Below are positions 56,832 to 64,000 of a DNA stretch of 64,000 nucleotides, in pieces. A model generated the notes under the pieces. The model saw only the letters and a program-made list of their open reading frames with translations. It was not told where the DNA came from and ran no database searches. The position numbers and the translations under genes were made by a program. The first letter of the stretch is position 1, and each line of letters starts with the position of its first letter. The stretch is from an uncultured Candidatus Woesearchaeota archaeon (GTDB lineage Archaea; Nanobdellota; Nanobdellia; UBA10117): assembly GCA_903864915.1 (NCBI GenBank), contig CAIPHS010000007.1, positions 121,259-185,258 on the forward strand, written 5' to 3'.

Positions 56832-59259
56832 ACAATTTAGCAAGAGTTGGAAAGAATACTACGCGCTGAAAGTATTTGAAGAGCGCGGCTTCGAGAGAAG
56901 AAAGTGCAAGAAGTGCGGCAAATATTTCTGGTCTACTAATAAGAAGAGAAAGCTCTGTGGTGACTCAACTTGCGAGCCATACTCATTTATCGGAAAGAAA
57001 TTCGGCTGGAAGCATGATTACGTTGACACCTGGCGCGAATTTGCAAGATTTTTCCAGTCCAAAGGCAGAACTGTAATCAACAGGTACCCGACTGTAGCGA
57101 GATGGCGGGATGATACTTGGTTCGTACAGGCATCCATCTACGATTTCCAGCCACACGTAGTCTCTGGAGAAACTTCTCCGCCCGCAAACCCATTGGTTGT
57201 GGCGCAGCCTTGCTTCCGTTTTAATGATATTGAAAACATAGGCGTTACATCAAGGCATTACAGCAACTTCGTAATGATTGGCCAGCATAGATTTGTTTCA
57301 GAAAACAGGGAAGACTGGAAAGAAGATGATATCAATTTAGTTATAGACGTGCTAAAACAGTTCAAGATTCCGGAGAAAGCGCTGACTTTCGTGGAAAATG
57401 CCTGGCTTGGCGGCGGAAATGCCGGCCCATGCTTTGAACTTTTTGTCGGTGGTATGGAACTTCTGACAACTGTATTCATGCAATACTCCATTACAGAAAA
57501 TAATGAGCTGAAAGATCTGCCTTTGAAAGTCATTGACTTCGGCTGGGGCCTGGAAAGACTGGCGTGGCTGATTAACGGCACTGCCACATCATACGAAGTT
57601 ACGTTTGACCCTGTTGACAAGAAGTTTGCGAAACTAATAGGCTTCAAGCCAGATGATGCTTTCCTGAAAAAGCTCTCAAAGGTCAATGCAAACATGGATT
57701 TGACAGAAGCAGCTCCCGAGAAGATTTTCCAGCGGGCTGCAAAGGCCCTGAAGATGAAGCAGGAAGCCTTGCTTAAGAAACTGGAACCAATAAGAGCATT
57801 CTATTCGATTTTAGATCATTCAAAAACTCTGTTGTTCGCGATTGCTGATGGCGCACTGCCTTCAAACACTGGCGGCGGCTATAATCTCAGAGTTTTATTG
57901 AGAAGGGCATTGAGGATGGGCGAGAAATTCAGTTGGCCTGTTGACCTGGTATGGCTAGCACGGGAGCATGCGCAAGCCCTTTACGGCGATGCTGCACCAC
58001 GCTCAATTTCTGGCACAAAAGGTGAAGAGCTTTCAGAAGCGGACCTGATGCCAATGTACCCTGAGCTAAGACAAAGCCTTCCTGATGTTGAAAAAATCCT
58101 GGAATTTGAAGTAAAAAGATATTATGAAAGCAAGCAAAAGATTTCACAGTTCCTTGACACTTTCCTGAAAAAGAAAAAAACTATTGACGAGAAAGATCTA
58201 ATACAATTATACGAAAGCCAGGGTGCTTTGCCAGAAGATGTCGCAGCTGTCGCCGAGAAATATAATGTTAAGGTAAAGATTCCTGACAATTTCTACGAGA
58301 TAATATCTGCAAAACACGTAAAACCAAAAGAAAAGTTACAGGCAAAAGGCATACAACAATTGAAACTGCCTGCAACTAACTTATTGTATTACACAAGCGA
58401 AAAAATGAGAGAGTTCGATGCCAAAGTTCTCAAGATTATAGATGGCAGATTTGTTGTCCTTGATAAAACTGCTTTTTATCCAACATCTGGCGGCCAATTA
58501 TGCGATATCGGCAACATGAACAGAAAAGGTTCTGTTGTTAATGTCGAAAAGGTTGGCAATGTTGTTCTGCACGAGGTTGAAGACATCAATTTCAGGGAAG
58601 GCTCGGTAGTTAATTGCGAGCTTGACTGGCCAAGAAGGCAGCAATTGACAAGGCATCATACTGCAGTCCACATCGTAAATGGGGTATGCCGAAATCAATT
58701 AGGTAGCCACGTATGGCAGGCAGGCTCTGAAAAAACATTGGAAAAAGCAAGATTAGACATAACGCATTACCAAAACCTCACAAAGGACGAATTAATGAAA
58801 ATTGAAGCTCTTGCAAATGAAATTGTTTTGCAGGCATTGCCTGTGAACAAGAAAATTTTGCCAAGGACACAGGCTGAGCAGACCTACACTATGCGAATAT
58901 ACCAGGGCGGAGTCTCTCCTGGAAACACAGTGAGGATATTGGAAATACCTGGCCTTGATGTTGAAGCCTGTGGCGGAACTCACTGCTCAAACACGCTGGA
59001 AGTTGGCCCAATCAAAATATTAGGCAGCAAACGAATTCAGGACGGAGTCATCAGGATAGAATTGGTAGCTGGCAAACGCGCAATTGAAGAATTCCAGAAA
59101 TCCGATAACTATTTGCAGCAATCAGCGCAAGTCTTCTCGGTATTGCCGGAACAGCTGCCGAAAACATGCACCAGGTTCTTTGATGAATGGAAGAACCAGA
59201 GAAAAGAAATTGGCAAGCTCAAGTCGCAATTGCCAAGACCTGAGCAGAAAAAGGATTAA
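56800..59259 (+). CDS. alaS: alanyl-tRNA synthetase, lacking C-Ala domain
   Basis: Archaeal N-terminal CKKCGKYFWSTNKKRKLCGDSTC; TSRHYSNFVMIGQH; HHTAVHIVNG; CGGTHC editing motif; ends shortly after EWKNQRKEIGKLKSQL. Confidence 0.95.
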   Translation: MAALTKEALAKQFSKSWKEYYALKVFEERGFERRKCKKCGKYFWSTNKKRKLCGDSTCEPYSFIGKKFGWKHDYVDTWREFARFFQSKGRTVINRYPTVARWRDDTWFVQASIYDFQPHVVSGETSPPANPLVVAQPCFRFNDIENIGVTSRHYSNFVMIGQHRFVSENREDWKEDDINLVIDVLKQFKIPEKALTFVENAWLGGGNAGPCFELFVGGMELLTTVFMQYSITENNELKDLPLKVIDFGWGLERLAWLINGTATSYEVTFDPVDKKFAKLIGFKPDDAFLKKLSKVNANMDLTEAAPEKIFQRAAKALKMKQEALLKKLEPIRAFYSILDHSKTLLFAIADGALPSNTGGGYNLRVLLRRALRMGEKFSWPVDLVWLAREHAQALYGDAAPRSISGTKGEELSEADLMPMYPELRQSLPDVEKILEFEVKRYYESKQKISQFLDTFLKKKKTIDEKDLIQLYESQGALPEDVAAVAEKYNVKVKIPDNFYEIISAKHVKPKEKLQAKGIQQLKLPATNLLYYTSEKMREFDAKVLKIIDGRFVVLDKTAFYPTSGGQLCDIGNMNRKGSVVNVEKVGNVVLHEVEDINFREGSVVNCELDWPRRQQLTRHHTAVHIVNGVCRNQLGSHVWQAGSEKTLEKARLDITHYQNLTKDELMKIEALANEIVLQALPVNKKILPRTQAEQTYTMRIYQGGVSPGNTVRILEIPGLDVEACGGTHCSNTLEVGPIKILGSKRIQDGVIRIELVAGKRAIEEFQKSDNYLQQSAQVFSVLPEQLPKTCTRFFDEWKNQRKEIGKLKSQLPRPEQKKD

Positions 59260-59379
59260 TTTGGTCGACAAATAGGGCTAATTTTCATTTTTATATAGTT
59301 AAATATGTGGTAAAATGGAATACATGATATCACAGTTCGCGAAGGAAGCTTTTTAAGTAATCATTTCCCACTATCTACC

Positions 59380-60240
59380 ATGGTAATAAATGAGATGGAT
59401 GCTTTAAAGAATATGTTTATCGTAGATCGCTCCGCGTATGAGCAAGAAAAGTTGCCTGAATTTATCAAAAAACTAATGCGCTTTTGCAAATTGGATAGTA
59501 CTGGTAAGGCCATAATTGAACGTAACGATATGTCGATTCGTGATCGAATTGTCGCTGTAGCCATCGCCAGATTCTTAGGTAACAAACTAAATCCTGAATT
59601 TTCTGCGGAAATATCCTTAGAAGACATGAACCTTGTTTTAGGGGCTGATAAAAAAACGGTCAGCGCACGCATAAGCGGATTACTGGATGAAGGAATTTTA
59701 ACGCGACCAGATACGGGCATCTACAGTATCAGTCCCTACAAAATTGAAAAGTTTTTAGAGGAGCTATCTAGCAAATATCCTGAAAAAACAACGCTGCCAG
59801 TACTTTCTACCAAATCTAGAGAAAAACAAGCCATAAATAAAACGCACAACGCTCTAAAGCCTGGGGTAGACCCCGGCTTCACGAAGAGATTCGAAGCAAT
59901 TGACAAATCAAAGTATGCTTTCTACAGGCATTTGAAAAATATGCGCGGGAAATGTTTGGCTGCACTGAAATTATCTAAGGAAGCTGGAATTGAAAAAATA
60001 GGTAGCGGTCAATTGCATTACATTCTAACGCAAGTATTTTTAGATAACGCCTCTTGGCCGCTTGTCTCTATCACTTTAAAAAATTTAACTAGAGATTTCT
60101 TAGTTGACGGTGTGAAAAAGGAAGGGCACTCAACCGCTAAGTTGTATTTCATAATGCCCAAGGGCGAAGAAGAACTTAAAGAACTCATTAGAGAGATTGA
60201 TGCTCGCGAGGGCCAAGGTGGTCCATCTGAAGGGGTCTGA
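59380..60240 (+). CDS. predicted HTH-containing protein
   Basis: SLEDMNLVLGADKKTVSARISGLLDEGILTRPDTGIYSISPYKIEKFLEEL. Confidence 0.6.
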   Translation: MVINEMDALKNMFIVDRSAYEQEKLPEFIKKLMRFCKLDSTGKAIIERNDMSIRDRIVAVAIARFLGNKLNPEFSAEISLEDMNLVLGADKKTVSARISGLLDEGILTRPDTGIYSISPYKIEKFLEELSSKYPEKTTLPVLSTKSREKQAINKTHNALKPGVDPGFTKRFEAIDKSKYAFYRHLKNMRGKCLAALKLSKEAGIEKIGSGQLHYILTQVFLDNASWPLVSITLKNLTRDFLVDGVKKEGHSTAKLYFIMPKGEEELKELIREIDAREGQGGPSEGV

Positions 60241-60332
60241 TTTCCAGTCAGAATACCCTTCAGTTCCTTGGCTTTAATTTTGAGATGAGTCGCGAGATTA
60301 TAAATTTACTTCTTTTTCTTCCTTTGCTAGGA

Positions 60333-61052
60333 CTATCTCATCTGCGCTCTTTTCTTCACTTTCTCTTCTTTAGCCATCGGCTGTTTTGATGGTGCTGCTG
60401 CTCCTGCCGGCGCTCCCGGAGCAGGTGCTGCTCCTGGTGTTGCTGTTGCATCTGCCGGGGCTACTTCTGCAGCTGCCTTCTCTGCAGCTTCCACTTTTGC
60501 CAGCTCTTCTTTCAAAGCGCTCCTTTCAATATCAAGAGTTTCTTTCTCTTCAGGTGTAAGTTCAGTCCTTTCTTCTTTCAAGACTTTATCATAAGTTCCA
60601 GCATTGATTTCTTTGATAACATCACGAGGATCCTTGCCTTCAACTTTAATGCCCATTGACTTGCAAGTGCCCAATAATTCCTTGACCTTTTCCTTCAACG
60701 TCTTTCCAGTTAAAGCATCAGCTTTGATTTTTGCAACCTTGATTAAATGTGGAATCTTCAAAGCAGAAACTATCTTGATTCCGGCGGCTCCAGAACCTTT
60801 CTCTGCATTCGCTTCTTTCAACAGCAAGGCAGATGCTGGTGGCAAACCAACTGTAATTTCGAATGCCTTGGCATCCAAATCAACTATAACTTTGACAGGA
60901 ACATCCATTCCCTTCATGGCAGATGTCTTTTCATTGATCTGAGCTACGACCTGACCCACATTGATGCCCTTTCCACCGAGAGCTGGGCCTAATGGCGGTC
61001 CCGCTGTTGCTGCTCCGCCTTTAACCATCAAGCTTATCGTCTCTTTTCCCAT
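60333..61052 (-). CDS. rpl11: 50S ribosomal protein L11 with long Ala/Pro-rich and basic C-terminal extension
   Basis: VKGGAATAGPPLGPALGGKGINVGQVVAQINEKT...GTCKSMGIKVEGKDPRDVIKEI. Confidence 0.95.
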   Translation of the reverse strand: MGKETISLMVKGGAATAGPPLGPALGGKGINVGQVVAQINEKTSAMKGMDVPVKVIVDLDAKAFEITVGLPPASALLLKEANAEKGSGAAGIKIVSALKIPHLIKVAKIKADALTGKTLKEKVKELLGTCKSMGIKVEGKDPRDVIKEINAGTYDKVLKEERTELTPEEKETLDIERSALKEELAKVEAAEKAAAEVAPADATATPGAAPAPGAPAGAAAPSKQPMAKEEKVKKRAQMR

Positions 61053-61531
61053 TAGTCTTCATCCCTTTTTTCTTCGGATTCCGCTTCTGCTGCTTCAGCT
61101 TTAGTTAAAACCTTTACGGAATCAAGATTTAACGTGATTGGTATAGGGACTGCAGCTTCGAGCAGCTCCAATACAACTTGCGACTTTTGCACATCAATTC
61201 TTGTAACTTTCGCTTTTTCGCCCTTGAATGGACCTGCAATTATCTGCACTACATCTCCTTTGTGAATATCAACCTCTTCAGGCTTGAATTCTATCAGGTG
61301 TTGTACTTCTTCCATCCTTGTAGGCGTCCGTAAAACACCACCTACGTAAGGGACACCTAGAGAAATTTGCTTAATGATGTCGGGATTGTCTGCTTCTATC
61401 AAAATATAGCCAGCCATCCCGTGAGGGAATAGCAATGCTGAGATGCCTTTGACTTTTTTGGCATTTGACGCAAGGAAATCTAGGACTTGCGCTTCCCTGC
61501 CAACAGTTGTTCTTAAGACGTAGAGTGCCAT
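61052..61531 (-). CDS. spt5: transcription elongation factor Spt5 (NusG)
   Basis: NGN domain plus KOW: HKGDVVQIIAGPFKGEKAKVTRID. Confidence 0.93.
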   Translation of the reverse strand: MALYVLRTTVGREAQVLDFLASNAKKVKGISALLFPHGMAGYILIEADNPDIIKQISLGVPYVGGVLRTPTRMEEVQHLIEFKPEEVDIHKGDVVQIIAGPFKGEKAKVTRIDVQKSQVVLELLEAAVPIPITLNLDSVKVLTKAEAAEAESEEKRDED

Positions 61532-61532
61532 T

Positions 61533-61844
61533 TTACGATAAACCTGCCAATTGCACGATTATTGCAATTACGAATCCGACTAAACCGATTATTATCATGC
61601 CGAGCCCGGATGCTTTTACGATGGCCTTGAATTCGGCCATATCTGGCTTCTTAGTTACTTTCAAGACACGGCCGTATTCTGCAAATTTTGCCTTGAAGTC
61701 AGGCAGGTGAAATTTAGGCATGTAGAATTTCTTGCCCTGGCTTGCCATCACTCTTTGCATCAACGGAGACAAAGGCTTCACTTGCGGCGGAGTATCCCGG
61801 CTAGCCTCTTCTTTTTTCTCCGAGCTGTCCTGATTTAAATCCAT
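61533..61844 (-). CDS. secE: preprotein translocase SecE/Sec61-gamma
   Basis: RVLKVTKKPDMAEFKAIVKASGLGMIIIGLVGFVIAIIVQL; adjacent to spt5. Confidence 0.9.
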   Translation of the reverse strand: MDLNQDSSEKKEEASRDTPPQVKPLSPLMQRVMASQGKKFYMPKFHLPDFKAKFAEYGRVLKVTKKPDMAEFKAIVKASGLGMIIIGLVGFVIAIIVQLAGLS

Positions 61845-61879
61845 AATACTAATTACAGAAATTAATAGGTTTAAAAGCT

Positions 61880-62071
61880 TTACCGAGGGGACTCGTAATC
61901 AGGCTTTTTCTGGGCTTCATAGCTGGCTGGCCTTTGATAAGTAACTATTTTGTTCACATCTATGCCAATCCCTTTAAGAATATCCTGCAAACAACATCTG
62001 CAATGTTCTGAATTCATCTGTGTGCAATTCTGACAGTAATCCTCAATGTTTTTTTTAACAATGGGTGCCAT
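61880..62071 (-). CDS. small Cys-rich protein
   Basis: DYCQNCTQMNSEHCRCCLQDILKGIGIDV; contiguous with ftsZ. Confidence 0.65.
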   Translation of the reverse strand: MAPIVKKNIEDYCQNCTQMNSEHCRCCLQDILKGIGIDVNKIVTYQRPASYEAQKKPDYESPR

Positions 62072-63159
62072 CAGTCGATGAATTCTATGCCCAGGTTTGA
62101 TGCCAGCTCGTCCTTTCTCTTGGCGCCTAAGGTTCTCTTAGGACCGAAAATCTGAGGCGATTTTACGCCTGTTATGACTAGCATCGTCCTGATGGAATTC
62201 TGCAGCTCTGGAGATATCTGTGCACCCCAGATGACATTCGCCTTATCGTCCAATTTTGATGTGACTGCTTCAACGACTTTCTTAGCTTCATCAAGAGTCA
62301 TATTAGGTCCGCCAGAAACGTTAATCAACGCACCAGTAGCGCCTGCAATCTCAACATCCAGTAATGGGTTCTTGATAGCCTTCTCGACAGCTTCCTGCGC
62401 CCTGTTTTCAGTATCAGACTCGCCGACACCTATCATTGCGATTCCGCCGCCAGTCATTACTGTTCTTATGTCTGCAAAGTCTAGGTTAATCAGACCAGGC
62501 TTTGTAATCAATTCTGCAATTCCCTTTACAGCATTAGTCAAAATCTCATCTGCAACCTTGAATGCTGTATGCAATGGCAAATCAGGTGCTAATTCAATCA
62601 ATTTGTCATTTGGTATTACTATCAACGTGTCAACAAACTGTTCCAATTTTTCCAAACCATTAGAAGCATTTTCAAATCGTTTGTGGCCTTCCATCGTGAA
62701 AGGCAGTGTGACAATTGCGACTGTGAGAATTCCCATCTTCTTTGCGACTTCGGCAACGACAGGCGCTGCGCCTGTGCCTGTGCCTCCACCCAAACCACAA
62801 GTAATGAAAACTAAATGAGCATCCCGTATTGATTCTTTGATATCAGCTTCGGTTTCTTTGGCAGCTTCTTCCCCGACTTTAGGGTCTGAGCCTGCTCCCA
62901 AACCACCTGTTAATTCTTTTCCTATCAAAATCTTCTTGTCTGCAATCGTAGCTAGAAGATCCTGTGCATCAGTGTTAATCGCAATGGTCTCTGCACCAAT
63001 AATTCCTATTTCTGCAATCCTATTGATGGTGTTGTTACCTGCACCGCCGACGCCAACAACCTTAATTCTGGCTTTTTTGGCTGACAAAAGTTTTTCGAGT
63101 TCTTCGTCTATCGGGCTCGCAGTAACATCACGTTTAACCGATTGAGGTATATAGGCCAT
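62071..63159 (-). CDS. ftsZ: cell division protein FtsZ
   Basis: VGVGGAGNNTINRI; ITCGLGGGTGTGAAPVVAE tubulin signature; NLDFADIRTVM. Confidence 0.96.
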   Translation of the reverse strand: MAYIPQSVKRDVTASPIDEELEKLLSAKKARIKVVGVGGAGNNTINRIAEIGIIGAETIAINTDAQDLLATIADKKILIGKELTGGLGAGSDPKVGEEAAKETEADIKESIRDAHLVFITCGLGGGTGTGAAPVVAEVAKKMGILTVAIVTLPFTMEGHKRFENASNGLEKLEQFVDTLIVIPNDKLIELAPDLPLHTAFKVADEILTNAVKGIAELITKPGLINLDFADIRTVMTGGGIAMIGVGESDTENRAQEAVEKAIKNPLLDVEIAGATGALINVSGGPNMTLDEAKKVVEAVTSKLDDKANVIWGAQISPELQNSIRTMLVITGVKSPQIFGPKRTLGAKRKDELASNLGIEFID

Positions 63160-63231
63160 GCACTCTCCACTGAATTGTAATAACACAGACTGATTGTGTT
63201 TTTAAAGATTTGTTCGGAATAGGATACACAA

Positions 63232-63879
63232 TCACTTAGGGGCTTCAGGTGCTGGTTTTTTCTCTTCCCTTGTCGTAAATTTTATGTTATGGTCTTTTAT
63301 TTCAGGTATCAGCTTCTTCAATTGCAAAACTTTGATTTCTGCAGCCTTTTCCGGAATCTTCCTGTCGACAGAAATCTCAATTTCCTTTTCCTTCAGCTTG
63401 ACTTCAGGGTTTAGTCCATCACAGAGGACTTTCAGTTCCTCGCTGAGGTCTGTGATTTGCTTCTTTAACTTGATCCAGAATTTCACAGCTTTTCCTGCGA
63501 GAGGATGATTGAAATCCAGCGTTACACGGCCGCCTGAAACGGACCTCACTGTTGCCAGCACGCCATCAATATTCAATTGCAGGCCTGGGACTGGATTGAC
63601 ATTTTGTTTCTTGAAGGCATTAAGTGTTGTGAGCTGCATCAATTGCGGGTTTCGTGCGCCGAAAGCGGCCTCTGGTTTTAATTCAACTTCAAACTCGTCA
63701 CCAATAGATTTTCCTTCGATTTTTTCATCCAGTGATTTGAGAATCATGCCTGCGCCTATGCAGATTATGGCTGGCTTTTTGGCTTCAATAGTAGAATCGA
63801 AAACCTGGTCAGTCACGCTAACCTTGCCCACAAAGTCCAGCTCCACAAAATCGCCTTTCTTCAATGCCATAAATCTCAA
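63232..63879 (-). CDS. FKBP-type peptidyl-prolyl isomerase (SlyD-like)
   Basis: KGDFVELDFVGKVSVTDQVFDST...IEGKSIGDEFEVELKPEAAFGAR...LDFNHPLAGK. Confidence 0.92.
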   Translation of the reverse strand: MRFMALKKGDFVELDFVGKVSVTDQVFDSTIEAKKPAIICIGAGMILKSLDEKIEGKSIGDEFEVELKPEAAFGARNPQLMQLTTLNAFKKQNVNPVPGLQLNIDGVLATVRSVSGGRVTLDFNHPLAGKAVKFWIKLKKQITDLSEELKVLCDGLNPEVKLKEKEIEISVDRKIPEKAAEIKVLQLKKLIPEIKDHNIKFTTREEKKPAPEAPK

Positions 63880-63908
63880 CTAAAAGTTTGGTTTTTAAGG
63901 TTGTCTAT

Positions 63909-64000
63909 TTATTTCAGGAAGCTCCAGATTATACCACCATCTGTGCCTGCTACTGGAAGCAGATTTGAAATTACTGATATTGCAGATGGTATCAGAACAA
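63909..64000 (-). CDS. partial CDS, C-terminal end of hydrophobic protein
   Basis: Minus-strand frame into edge ending ...VLIPSAISVISNLLPVAGTDGGIIWSFLK*. Confidence 0.4.
   Translation of the reverse strand, partial: VLIPSAISVISNLLPVAGTDGGIIWSFLK

Noticed and set aside
62174-63145. Large plus-strand ORFs opposite ftsZ
   Set aside because: Antisense shadows of a certain FtsZ gene.

Overview
The window is a gene-dense archaeal chromosome segment. Gene content suggests a DPANN-like lineage, but this is inferred without a tree. It carries archaeal information-processing genes: L10e, S19e-PDCD5-L39e-L31e-aIF6-prefoldin-FtsY-SRP54, L21e-RpoF-DUF655, RpoE1-Spt4-S24e-S27ae-Kae1, L1-L10-L12-AlaRS, and L11-Spt5-SecE-FtsZ. 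It also has PCNA, MC1, RpoL, two TFS-like factors, an isolated 5S rRNA, and a tRNA-Thr(CGU) with a 16-nt BHB intron. I saw no CRISPR array, transposase or prophage. The most interesting signal is a diphthamide synthase gene (dph2) split into two same-strand, separately initiated ORFs. The N-half (29712..29987) carries Cys1 and the C-half (23545..24219) carries Cys2 and Cys3. They are separated by ~5.5 kb encoding a MopE-like Cys-rich membrane protein, two paralogous small membrane proteins, a PHP gene with an in-frame TAG, and a TPR protein. Other points of interest: a bacterial-type ThrRS without TGS and with the editing-site CxxxH motif broken, an AlaRS lacking C-Ala, a TFS paralog with a remodelled catalytic hairpin, a frameshifted GNAT, a four-CBS protein with an HPF-like C-terminus, a degenerate MazG-like ORF, and a repeat-rich region in front of a small wHTH regulator.
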